From contig JAEWFW010000012.1 in assembly GCA_023388635.1 (NCBI GenBank), forward strand, positions 1 to 64,000: a stretch of 64,000 nt of DNA, in the 5' to 3' direction. This document shows positions 6,709-14,892 of this stretch, piece by piece (position 1 is the first letter of the stretch; each line of letters begins with the position of its first letter). Position numbers and translations under genes: made by a program. This DNA is from Bacillota bacterium (GTDB lineage Bacteria; Bacillota; Bacilli; Desulfuribacillales; Desulfuribacillaceae). The notes below the pieces were generated by a model. It made no database searches, was not told where the DNA came from, and was given only the letters and a program-made list of their open reading frames with translations.

Positions 6709-8035
6709 CCTTTGGTATCGGTATAGTAATTGTAAACACAGTTCCCTGTTTTTCATCGCTAACAACAAATATATTTCCGTTATATCTGCTGACAATCTGC
6801 TTAACAATGGCAAGACCGATTCCTGTATGATTTGCCTTTGATGTGTATCCAGCATTAAATATCTGCTCTAACTTATCAGGCGGAATCACTGGAAGCTCAT
6901 TCATCACTTTTATCACAATCGTATCTTCCTGTGGAACGATGCTGAGACTAATTTTCCGTCTATCCTTTGGCACATCATGCTCACAAATTGCCTCTTTAGC
7001 GTTATCAAGTAAGTTTCCAATCAACTTAACTTGATCGATTGCGTCCATTTTTGCCTTATTTATATTCACTTCCATTGTAATATCAAGAGCGATATCAAAA
7101 GTGTCAAATAAGACACTTTTTGTTTGCAACAACGCACTGAGCGTCGCATTGTCAGGTATCATAATTTTAGTAATTTCTTTAACTTCTGTCGTTAAATCGT
7201 TAATATATGATTCCAATAAATCGTATTTCTTCATCTGTGTAAAAGAACGAATTACTTGAATGTGATTAACGAAATCATGTCTCTGTCCACGAATTGTTAT
7301 GAATAAGTCATTAACATGCTTGATATATCCTTTTTGTGCTTCAAGCTCTCCCGCCTTTTCGGCTAAAGAAATAATATATTGAACAAAAAACAGTAACAAT
7401 AATGATAAAATAATAACAGTTAAACTAAGTATCTGAATCATTAAATCACTTTGCTGAAATAAACCATTAACATAACTTAAATTATAAATTACTACTAATA
7501 AAATTTGTCCTGTTAAAGCTAAAATATATAGTGAAACATTTTTATTAACTGCACTATCCCCAATATTCACATTATCTAATTTACTAAATAAAGACCAGCC
7601 CTTACGATTAATAAACAAAGTAATTAGTATAAGGAATAAGTATCCAATACTCGGAATCATAATTCTTGATGAAGCACTTGCTAATAACTCTTCATATGTA
7701 TATTGAGTAAATTGTAAAACAAATTCTAAACATAAAGTTTCAATAATTACTAAAGTTCCTAAGCCTATGGTAGCTATAACCATAACTCTATTAAAAGGAA
7801 TATAAAAAATAAAATAGACTACTAACCAAAATAAAGGAACTTGCAATAAAAATCTAAAAATAAATAACAAATCTAAAAACCATAACACAACTGTTATACA
7901 TGCAATAACTACTCCAGACAGAAAAACTTTCAACAAATTCGGTCTAATGCGCAATCCGGCGAGAGCTATTACGAACATGCTGTAAACTATTCCCTCAGGG
8001 ATTGATTGAAACAGAAAAGATTGGATGGTTATCAT
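6668..8035 (-). CDS. agrC: AgrC-like sensor histidine kinase
   Basis: About 455 residues. The N-terminal ~225 residues form six to seven membrane helices (pheromone sensor). A helical dimerisation region follows, with RGQRHDFVNHIQ, the phospho-accepting His of AgrC-type (HPK10) kinases. A GHKL ATPase domain completes it, with the N box LIGNLLDNAKEAI and G box NHTGIGLAIVKQI. It should detect the agrD product and phosphorylate an AgrA-type LytTR regulator, but no such regulator is encoded in this window. The start at 8035 is chosen because AGGAGAG lies 6 bases upstream; the ATG two codons earlier abuts the binding site. First gene of the agrC-agrB-agrD operon. Confidence 0.87.
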   Translation of the reverse strand: MITIQSFLFQSIPEGIVYSMFVIALAGLRIRPNLLKVFLSGVVIACITVVLWFLDLLFIFRFLLQVPLFWLVVYFIFYIPFNRVMVIATIGLGTLVIIETLCLEFVLQFTQYTYEELLASASSRIMIPSIGYLFLILITLFINRKGWSLFSKLDNVNIGDSAVNKNVSLYILALTGQILLVVIYNLSYVNGLFQQSDLMIQILSLTVIILSLLLLFFVQYIISLAEKAGELEAQKGYIKHVNDLFITIRGQRHDFVNHIQVIRSFTQMKKYDLLESYINDLTTEVKEITKIMIPDNATLSALLQTKSVLFDTFDIALDITMEVNINKAKMDAIDQVKLIGNLLDNAKEAICEHDVPKDRRKISLSIVPQEDTIVIKVMNELPVIPPDKLEQIFNAGYTSKANHTGIGLAIVKQIVSRYNGNIFVVSDEKQGTVFTITIPIPKDEQVDSIDSEENS

Positions 8036-8145
8036 TTGCATCTCTCCTATAAGTTATTTCTACATCTGATAATATTTTCCTGCTAAATCGACAAAAAAAT
8101 TTTCCAAAAGACTAAAAATTTGTAATTAAATGATAAATAATGGTG

Positions 8146-8221
8146 AAATTTGTCGAACTATGTAGTAATTTGTCTTTTTATGTAACTATCATCTTTTTAG
8201 AATACAGAAGAAGATAGTTAC
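8146..8221. promoter_or_regulatory. Repeats in the agrC-cimA divergent intergenic region
   Basis: In the ~400-base region between agrC and cimA, AATTTGTCgaactATGTA (8147-8164) and AATTTGTCtttttATGTA (8167-8184) form a direct repeat with a 20-base period, two helical turns. A 14-base inverted repeat with one mismatch (GTAACTATCATCTT 8182-8195, AAGAAGATAGTTAC 8208-8221) follows. Direct repeats at this spacing are typical of LytTR/AgrA-type sites, but the bases do not match the staphylococcal consensus well. The inverted repeat could be an operator or a leader hairpin. The rest of 8036-8330 shows only AT-rich sequence. Confidence 0.45.
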
Positions 8222-8331
8222 TTTTGCTAGGATATTGCCAATTTTAGTCTTTTCCCACTTTAGTATAGCATATTGTCTGGGCGCTTGGCACATGGTATTT
8301 AACATTTTTTTAAGTATTAAGCCTATTTCTT

Positions 8332-8359
8332 TTGCTTGTATAATATGTTAAACTATAAT
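8332..8359 (+). promoter_or_regulatory. Sigma-A-type promoter for cimA
   Basis: TTGCTT, a 16-base spacer and TATAAT, 75 bases before the cimA ATG. The leader is too short for a T-box. Confidence 0.6.
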
Positions 8360-8434
8360 AATATTCAAAATACTATCTACGAAAATCACAGCTAGTATAC
8401 TCGGAGATTCAAAAACGGAGGAGAGGTGCCCGCT

Positions 8435-10048
8435 ATGAAGAAGATATACATCTATGATACAACACTGAGAGACGGAACACAGGGAGAAGGTATTAGCTTC
8501 TCCAGCGAAGACAAATTAAAAGTTGCCAGAAAACTCGACCAATTGGGTATTACATATATCGAAGGCGGCTGGCCAGGCTCAAATCCTAAAGATATGGAGT
8601 TTTTCAAACAGGCATCGAAAATCAATTTTAAAAATGCCAAGCTGTCTGCTTTCGGCAGTACTTGCCGTGCATTTACAGACCCGGCAGAAGATAAAAACCT
8701 CACCTCTTTATTGGAGTCCGGCGCGAAGGTCATTGCCATATTCGGCAAGACATGGGACTTCCAAGTCATCGAGGCGTTACAGACGACTTTGGAAGAGAAT
8801 TTGCGGATGATACGCGAGTCCATCGCCTATTTGAAATCCCATAATCTCGAAGTCATTTTTGATGCGGAACACTTTTTTGATGGGTACAAAGCAAATCCGG
8901 AATATGCTTTAGCAGCACTGCAAGCGGCAGCAGACGGTGGTGCCGACTGGTTAACGCTCTGTGACACGAATGGCGGTTCACTGCCGAACGAAGTTACACA
9001 GATTGTCTCCCATGTGAAATCGGTTCTGCGTACTCCTCTGGGAATTCATGCACATAATGACAGTGACCTAGCTGTTGCTAATTCTTTGGCTGCGATTGTC
9101 GCAGGCGCTGAACAAGTGCAAGGCACGATTAACGGATACGGTGAGCGTTGCGGTAACGCTAACCTCTGTTCGATTATCCCCAATTTACAATTAAAATACG
9201 GCTATGACTGCATCGGCGAATTGATCAAAAATTTGACGGAAGTGTCTCGTTACATCGACGAAATCGCCAATGTTGTCCAGCGTGCGAACCAGCCATTTGT
9301 CGGCAAAAGCGCGTTCAGCCATAAAGGCGGCATCCATGTCAGTGCGATCCTGAAAAATGCCAAGACCTATGAGCACATGGAACCGGAAACTGTCGGTAAC
9401 CAGCGGAGGGTTGTCGTATCGGAATTAGCAGGACAGAGCAATTTGCTGTTTAAAGCACAAGAGCTCGGCATCCATGTCGATAAGCAGCATCCACAGACTA
9501 AGACATTAATTGCAGAAATCAAAGAAATGGAGCATCAAGGCTACCAGTTCGAGGCGGCGGAGGCTTCGTTTGAATTGCTTCTACGCCGGGCGTTCTCCGA
9601 TATCGAGGATGTGATTTCACTCGACTCTTTTAAAATGTTAATTGAAAAGCGCGGTGAGCAAAAGGTTGCCTCCGATGCGATTGTTAAGTTGAATTTCAAC
9701 GGCAATGTGCATGTCACGGCTGCTGAGGGTAACGGTCCTGTCAATGCGTTAGACAATGCCCTGCGCAAAATTTTAGAAGATTTCTACCCCGATTTGAAAT
9801 CTATGTATCTGTCTGACTATAAAGTCCGTGTCATCGACGAAAAAGATGGTACGGCTGCGAAAATCCGCGTTTTGATCGAATCGAGCAACGGTGAGACAAG
9901 TTGGAGTACGATCGGCGTTTCGGAAAACGTCATTGAGGCTAGTTGGTTCGCTTTGGCTGATAGTTACCGCTATGCGCTACTCGGCAAAGAAGATGAAGCA
10001 ATGATTGATCGAGTACAGACGGAACGTAAAGGAATTCTCAATCACTGA
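8435..10048 (+). CDS. cimA: (R)-citramalate synthase
   Basis: About 537 residues of the LeuA/HMGL-like family. It condenses acetyl-CoA with pyruvate to citramalate, giving a threonine-independent route to 2-oxobutyrate and isoleucine. The catalytic barrel begins YDTTLRDGTQGEG (metal-binding Asp and conserved Arg), has the metal ligands in GIHAHNDSDLAVANS, and the NGYGERCGNANL loop. The last ~130 residues form the LeuA-type dimer regulatory domain, which binds isoleucine for feedback. The TQGEG signature and length favour CimA over isopropylmalate synthase. A GTG lies at 8426, but ATG 8435 matches family starts and sits 8 bases after GAGAGG. Monocistronic; the next element is the SAM riboswitch. 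Confidence 0.88.
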   Translation: MKKIYIYDTTLRDGTQGEGISFSSEDKLKVARKLDQLGITYIEGGWPGSNPKDMEFFKQASKINFKNAKLSAFGSTCRAFTDPAEDKNLTSLLESGAKVIAIFGKTWDFQVIEALQTTLEENLRMIRESIAYLKSHNLEVIFDAEHFFDGYKANPEYALAALQAAADGGADWLTLCDTNGGSLPNEVTQIVSHVKSVLRTPLGIHAHNDSDLAVANSLAAIVAGAEQVQGTINGYGERCGNANLCSIIPNLQLKYGYDCIGELIKNLTEVSRYIDEIANVVQRANQPFVGKSAFSHKGGIHVSAILKNAKTYEHMEPETVGNQRRVVVSELAGQSNLLFKAQELGIHVDKQHPQTKTLIAEIKEMEHQGYQFEAAEASFELLLRRAFSDIEDVISLDSFKMLIEKRGEQKVASDAIVKLNFNGNVHVTAAEGNGPVNALDNALRKILEDFYPDLKSMYLSDYKVRVIDEKDGTAAKIRVLIESSNGETSWSTIGVSENVIEASWFALADSYRYALLGKEDEAMIDRVQTERKGILNH

Positions 10049-10133
10049 TTACTTTTCACTATTTTTTTGTTGACTGATGCATGTAACTGTGATATGATTC
10101 AAATCACTTAAATGTGTTTCAATTTCATAATAA

Positions 10134-10246
10134 CTCTTATCACGAGAGGTGGAGGGGCTGGCCCGATGAAACCCGGCAACCGGTGGTACGCAAGTATCCA
10201 CAATGGTGCCAATTCCTGCAAGGTGTATACCTTGACAGATGAGAGA
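10134..10246 (+). ncRNA. SAM-I (S-box) riboswitch
   Basis: All conserved S-box elements are present in order: P1 strand CTCTTATC, then GAGAGGTGGAGGG, the SAM-pocket segment GATGAAACCCGGCAACC, GGTGCCAATTCCTGC, and the closing P1 strand GATGAGAG. It senses S-adenosylmethionine and, with the downstream terminator, turns off metNIQ when methionine and SAM are plentiful. Confidence 0.97.
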
Positions 10247-10267
10247 GGATCGTATATCTGACTTGAC

Positions 10268-10293
10268 GCCCCTTTCTCAAAAGGGGCTTTTTT
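10268..10293 (+). terminator. Riboswitch expression-platform terminator
   Basis: GC-rich hairpin GCCCCTTT / AAAAGGGGC followed by six T, about 20 bases after the SAM aptamer and 75 bases before metN. This is the regulated intrinsic terminator of the S-box. Confidence 0.93.
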
Positions 10294-10367
10294 GATGTAC
10301 TATAACAATTCATCCGTATACTATGGTAACATACAGACATGATTATAATTCTTACAGGAGGTGCAGA

Positions 10368-11417
10368 ATGACGGCTGCCAATGTTATGATCCAAGCCAAG
10401 AACATCAACAAAACATATCAAATACCTGGTAGATCAATCGTCGCCTTAGACAATATCAATCTCGATATTCAAAAGGGAGAGATTTTCGGCATTATCGGCT
10501 ACAGCGGCGCGGGAAAAAGTACTTTGATTCGCTGCTTTAACTTATTAGAAACGCCGACATCAGGAACGATCGTCATTGACGGTCAAGATGTGACAGCATT
10601 GTCGAATGCGGATTTGCGTACAAAGAGGCGTGAAATCGGCATGATCTTCCAACATTTCAATCTACTATCGTCGCGCACTGTACGCGCCAATATCGCTTAT
10701 CCCTTAGAAATATCTGGGATGAAAAAAGCAGATATTCGTGCTCGTGTCGATGAATTGCTCGATCTAGTCGGCTTGACCAACCAGGCTGATTCCTACCCTG
10801 CTCAATTGAGCGGCGGACAAAAGCAACGTGTTGGCATTGCCCGTGCCATTGCCAATAACCCTAAAGTTCTATTATGTGACGAAGCGACATCGGCGCTCGA
10901 TCCCAAGACTACATTGTCAATTCTCGATTTACTGCGCGATATCAATAAACGTCTCAATCTGACAATGGTCTTGATCACTCATGAGATGGAAGTCATCAAG
11001 AATATCTGTGATCGTGTCGCTGTGATGGATGACGGATACGTTGCCGAACTCGGCTCCGTATTACAAGTATTCAGCCGACCACAGACGAAAATCGCCCATG
11101 AATTCGTCAAGCAAGTGACGAATTTCGAAGTTCCGGAAAGTCTGCTGACACATTTCACATCGAAGGTATCGGATACATACCAATTACTACAACTTTCTTT
11201 CCTCGGCGAATCGACGGAACAACCTGTGATCAGCGACCTTATAAAGCGTTTTGACGTCCAAGTCTCCATTCTGCACGGACAGATCGACCGCATTCAATCA
11301 ACACCTTACGGCACGCTCGTCATTACACTGGAAGGCCCGGAAGATGCGATTGCGAAAGCGATGCAATTTTTGACTGACAACGAAGTGCGAATCGAGGTGT
11401 TGACAAATGGATCTTAG
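10368..11417 (+). CDS. metN: Methionine ABC transporter ATP-binding protein
   Basis: About 349 residues. ABC ATPase domain with Walker A GYSGAGKST, signature LSGGQKQR and Walker B VLLCDEATSALD, followed by a C-terminal NIL (ACT-like) domain (~residues 265-345) that binds methionine and inhibits transport when cell methionine is high. It powers MetI/MetQ import of methionine. The frame runs back to 10323, but ATG 10368 follows AGGAGGTG and is the real start. The 3' end overlaps metI by 11 bases. Expression is controlled by the SAM riboswitch directly upstream. Confidence 0.95.
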   Translation: MTAANVMIQAKNINKTYQIPGRSIVALDNINLDIQKGEIFGIIGYSGAGKSTLIRCFNLLETPTSGTIVIDGQDVTALSNADLRTKRREIGMIFQHFNLLSSRTVRANIAYPLEISGMKKADIRARVDELLDLVGLTNQADSYPAQLSGGQKQRVGIARAIANNPKVLLCDEATSALDPKTTLSILDLLRDINKRLNLTMVLITHEMEVIKNICDRVAVMDDGYVAELGSVLQVFSRPQTKIAHEFVKQVTNFEVPESLLTHFTSKVSDTYQLLQLSFLGESTEQPVISDLIKRFDVQVSILHGQIDRIQSTPYGTLVITLEGPEDAIAKAMQFLTDNEVRIEVLTNGS

Positions 11418-12087
11418 TAACTTATTCGGAGCATTGCAAGAACTCGATTGGACGCTGATCGGTACTGCCAGCTATGAAACACTGTATATGGTGCTGTTCC
11501 CGACCGTTGTTGCTTCCATTATTGGTATCCCTATTGGTATCCTACTTGCCATCACCAGCAAAGGGCATATATTAGAGAACTCATTGATCAATCAAATTAT
11601 CGGCACAATCGTAAACATTTTGCGCTCGGTACCGTTTATTCTTTTACTGATTATGTTGATTCCACTGACACGTTGGATTATGGGCTCCGCTATTTCTTAT
11701 GAAGCGATGGTCGTTCCGCTGTCAATTGGTGCCGCACCGTTTTTCGCGCGGCTAGTAGAAACTGCAATTTACGAAATCGAACGCGGTGTCATTGAAGCGG
11801 CACAATCGATGGGTTCCAGTACCAGAGAAATTATTTTCAAAGTGTTGATCCCTGAATCACTCCCGGGAATCATTGCCGGAATTACTGTAACGGCTGTGGC
11901 ATTAGTCGGTTACACAGCTATGGCTGGTGTCATCGGCGGTGGCGGATTGGGGGACATGGCTTTCCGTTACGGGTTCCAGAGAAAGCAAACATTAGTCATG
12001 TACGTCTGCATCATCCTGCTCGTCTTATTAGTACAAATCATACAATCAATCGGTGATTGGCTGACAAAAAAAGTCAACCATCGTTGA
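11407..12087 (+). CDS. metI: Methionine ABC transporter permease
   Basis: A 226-residue permease with about five membrane helices and the ABC-permease EAA loop (IEAAQSMGSSTREIIFKVLIP) that docks onto MetN. Length and sequence fit MetI. The start overlaps the metN coding end by 11 bases, giving tight translational coupling. The reverse-strand frames over this gene are shadows. Confidence 0.94.
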   Translation: MDLSNLFGALQELDWTLIGTASYETLYMVLFPTVVASIIGIPIGILLAITSKGHILENSLINQIIGTIVNILRSVPFILLLIMLIPLTRWIMGSAISYEAMVVPLSIGAAPFFARLVETAIYEIERGVIEAAQSMGSSTREIIFKVLIPESLPGIIAGITVTAVALVGYTAMAGVIGGGGLGDMAFRYGFQRKQTLVMYVCIILLVLLVQIIQSIGDWLTKKVNHR

Positions 12088-12120
12088 TCATAAAAAAAAA
12101 CAATGTGGAGGGGTTTTCTT

Positions 12121-13023
12121 ATGACAAAAGCAAAACGAAAGAGTTTATTGGCAATCGTCCTGATTGTATCCCTGTCTTTATTATTAGTCGCTTGCGGCGG
12201 CAGTAAGGACACTGCTCCAAACAGTAACACCAACGTTGAACCAAATGGTAACACTGCGGAGAGCAACAACACTGACGCAGGAAATAAGAAGCCTGTCAGC
12301 ATTACAGTAGGTGCGACTGACGTACCACATGCAGAAATCTTAGAACAAGTGATCAAGCCAAAATTAGCAGAACAAGGAATTACATTGACTATCAAAGTAT
12401 TTAATGAGTATGTATTGCCTAACGAAACATTGGCAGGCGGAGATTTGGACGCCAACTTCTTCCAACACAAGCCTTGGTTAGAAAACTATGTGAAAGAATC
12501 TGGCAACGACATCATTCCTTTCATCGGAGTTCACATTGAGCCAATGGGTGGCTATTCAAAAACAATCACTTCTATTGATCAACTGAAAGACGGAGCAAAA
12601 ATTGGTGTTCCTAACGCAGTGACTGAATTGGGACGCGTACTTGCTTTATTGGAATCAAATAAACTGATTACTCTAAAAGAAGGCGTAGGTCTCGCCGGTA
12701 CATTGCAGGATATCGTTGATAATCCTAAGAATTTGAACTTTGTCGAAATCGATCCATCTTTATTAGCTCCTACAGTCGAAGAATACGATCTTGCGATCAT
12801 TAACACGAACTTCGCAATGCAAGCCGGTTTCGTACCTGCAAACGATGCATTGATTATTGAAGGAACTGAATCACCATATGTTAACGTATTGGCAATCCGC
12901 AGTGAATCTGCAAACGACGAAGCAATCAAAGCATTGGCAGACGCACTGTTATCACCAGAAGTTGCGACATTCATCGAAGACAAATACGAAGGTGCTGTCG
13001 TACCTGCACAGGTAAAATACTAA
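12121..13023 (+). CDS. metQ: Methionine-binding lipoprotein (NLPA family)
   Basis: About 300 residues. The lipoprotein signal peptide ends in the lipobox LLLVACGG, so the mature protein is a Cys-lipidated, membrane-anchored substrate-binding protein. A low-complexity Asn/Thr/Gly linker follows, then the NLPA domain starting SITVGATDVPHAEIL, with conserved FNEYVLPNETLAGG and FQHKPWLENYV segments. It delivers L-methionine (possibly other isomers) to MetNI. ATG 12121 is chosen over an upstream in-frame GTG because GTGGAGGGG lies 7 bases before it. Last gene of the metNIQ operon, followed by a strong terminator. Confidence 0.94.
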   Translation: MTKAKRKSLLAIVLIVSLSLLLVACGGSKDTAPNSNTNVEPNGNTAESNNTDAGNKKPVSITVGATDVPHAEILEQVIKPKLAEQGITLTIKVFNEYVLPNETLAGGDLDANFFQHKPWLENYVKESGNDIIPFIGVHIEPMGGYSKTITSIDQLKDGAKIGVPNAVTELGRVLALLESNKLITLKEGVGLAGTLQDIVDNPKNLNFVEIDPSLLAPTVEEYDLAIINTNFAMQAGFVPANDALIIEGTESPYVNVLAIRSESANDEAIKALADALLSPEVATFIEDKYEGAVVPAQVKY

Positions 13024-13058
13024 GATTTGCAGAATTTAGGTTAAAGTGATTCAATAAT

Positions 13059-13107
13059 AAAGGACTGTATACTATGGATGCAAATCCAATCTAGTATACA
13101 GTCCTTT
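13059..13107 (+). terminator. Intrinsic terminator of metNIQ
   Basis: Perfect 16-base arms AAAGGACTGTATACTA / TAGTATACAGTCCTTT with a 17-base loop, then TTAT. It starts 35 bases after the metQ stop. Confidence 0.85.
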
Positions 13108-13192
13108 TATGCTAAATAAACTATTAATCTGAGGATGTAATACCCTCAGTATTTGCGGCTAATGTGCAGTATGCCTTTCCATCTCTGCCGCG

Positions 13193-13235
13193 ACTATTGC
13201 AGTTAGGGTACAAATTGTACCCTAACTGCAATAGT
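13193..13235. repeat. Perfect 19-base inverted repeat without T-tract
   Basis: Arms of 19 bases (13193-13211 beginning ACTATTGCAG, and 13217-13235) around a 5-base loop AAATT. It lies 13 bases after the stop of the reverse-strand lipoprotein gene. Neither side carries a T-run, so it is not a classic terminator. It could act as one by stem strength alone, or be a mobile palindromic repeat or protein site. Confidence 0.6.
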
Positions 13236-13247
13236 TACAAATCCCGC

Positions 13248-14816
13248 TTACTGTCCGATCGGCAAATAATTTACGCCCGGTGTGTATTTATTGCTTGCAT
13301 TCCACAGAAGAAATTCTTTGATTCCCTGTTCGTTTAACGCGCGAATCTGATCTTCTACTTCTTGTTTACCGTACTGTTTGTAATTACCCGCTTTCAACCA
13401 TGGTGCCGTAAAATCCTGTATCCAAGGTCGGGAAATCGGCGGTGAATCGAGTTCTTGCAGTTTTTCGCTTTCTCTGACGACATATTCCTTGACCAGACGG
13501 TATGGTTCGAGGTCAGGTTTCGGTATATTGAAATAATTGAATCCCCAGTGGCTAGGATAAATCATCGAGCAAATCACGTCGACATGGGAACTGATTTTTA
13601 AGAAGTTCTGTCCAATGCCAGGTGCTTCTGGAATCGTTGCCGTATACCCGAAGATATCGACAGAAAGATCGACGTCATACGGTTCTAATTCTTGTTTGGC
13701 ATAGGCGACAAAATCAGTGATGGCGTCAACGCGCGCTTGTACCGCTATGTCCTTAGCCGTGAAGTTCGGTTCTACTGGTTTTTCTTTGACCAATTTGTCA
13801 ATTTGTGTCTGCAATCCACCAACCATGTGCTGCTGGGATGCGACTTGCTCATCGACTGCACTAGTACTGGTTTGCGACACATCGGTTTGTGTTTGCCCTG
13901 CTTGTGCTTGTTCTGCTTGTGCCTGCGCTTGCTGTGCCAATAGAGCGTCTAATTTTGCCTGCGCCGTTTGATGCTGTGCTTGTAATTGATCGTATTGTTT
14001 TTGATATTCGACAATGTCTGTCTTGTATGCTTCTTCCAGTTCTATTAATTTTTCAGGTTTTTTCCCTTCATAGTCACCTAAGGAATATTTTAATGTATCG
14101 TCGCGATTTTCAAAGCCCTCAGGAAAGCGTACGTAATCAAATTGAATTTCGCGGAATCCCAATTCAGCCGCCATTTTAGCGATTTCTACATTGTATTCCC
14201 AAGTCTCTTTCAAAAACGGATTGATGAATGATTCCTTACGGTTATTCACCCATACACTGCCGCTATCGAGGAATGACCACTCCGGCTTATCCTTTGCTAT
14301 GACTGAGTCTTTGAATACGACAATCCGTGCGATTGGGTATACTTGATTCTCTTCCAATGTTTTCATCAATTTGTGAATGTCGCCGATATTCTTTTTGCTG
14401 TACTGGTGGTACGGAGATGATTCCTCAAGCGGGAATGTGATATATCCGTGGTCGTCTTTGATATCGATGACCATGGCGTTCAAGTCTGTGGTTTTCACCA
14501 ATTCCAGTAATTCGGTGAATTTGGCACCACCGGCGGAGTGGCTGGTTACATAAATGCCGCGTACGGCATCAGGGTACTGAAAATTATATGGGCTGACAAA
14601 TTTCGGAGGTGCGGCAACTTCTTCAGTCGGCGGTATTTCCTCATTTGCCTCACCTAGAGGATCTTGTCCGTCTCCTTCCGGATTTACTTGACCTGTCGGA
14701 TTCTGTGTTTCCCCTGCTCCGGATACTTGCTTTGCATTGCCTGTGCAGCCTGTCAAAACAACCGCCAACAGAAATACGCAAAGCAGTATGCTGAAAATTC
14801 TGCTGTGTCTGTTCAT
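13248..14816 (-). CDS. Glycoside-hydrolase-like (DUF4015) lipoprotein with coiled-coil insert
   Basis: A 522-residue lipoprotein. The signal peptide ends LTGC (Cys 24), followed by a Pro/Gly/Glu-rich linker to ~75. The DUF4015-type putative glycosidase barrel starts at AVRGIYVTSHSAGG. Conserved acidic strand ends occur at VIDIKDDHG (~117) and FREIQFDYVRFPEG (~222), and WIQDFTAPW lies near the end. The barrel is interrupted at ~250-350 by a Gln/Ala-rich coiled coil (QYDQLQAQHQTAQAKLDALL, then QAQAQAEQAQAG). Family members are presumed cell-wall or exopolysaccharide hydrolases at the outer membrane face; substrate unknown. Transcribed after the CapA-like gene on the same strand, 75 bases apart. 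Confidence 0.8.
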   Translation of the reverse strand: MNRHSRIFSILLCVFLLAVVLTGCTGNAKQVSGAGETQNPTGQVNPEGDGQDPLGEANEEIPPTEEVAAPPKFVSPYNFQYPDAVRGIYVTSHSAGGAKFTELLELVKTTDLNAMVIDIKDDHGYITFPLEESSPYHQYSKKNIGDIHKLMKTLEENQVYPIARIVVFKDSVIAKDKPEWSFLDSGSVWVNNRKESFINPFLKETWEYNVEIAKMAAELGFREIQFDYVRFPEGFENRDDTLKYSLGDYEGKKPEKLIELEEAYKTDIVEYQKQYDQLQAQHQTAQAKLDALLAQQAQAQAEQAQAGQTQTDVSQTSTSAVDEQVASQQHMVGGLQTQIDKLVKEKPVEPNFTAKDIAVQARVDAITDFVAYAKQELEPYDVDLSVDIFGYTATIPEAPGIGQNFLKISSHVDVICSMIYPSHWGFNYFNIPKPDLEPYRLVKEYVVRESEKLQELDSPPISRPWIQDFTAPWLKAGNYKQYGKQEVEDQIRALNEQGIKEFLLWNASNKYTPGVNYLPIGQ

Positions 14817-14892
14817 CTGTATTCTCCCTCTATCTGTAGTTTATATTAACATTATAATGTGCTTATGCTGCTATGGATACCGGAAAACAAAG

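Noticed and set aside
13717..13971. Cys-rich plus-strand ORF (CVCPACACSACACACC)
   Set aside because: It is the antisense of the Gln/Ala repeat coding region of the lipoprotein; the Cys pattern comes from codon repetition.
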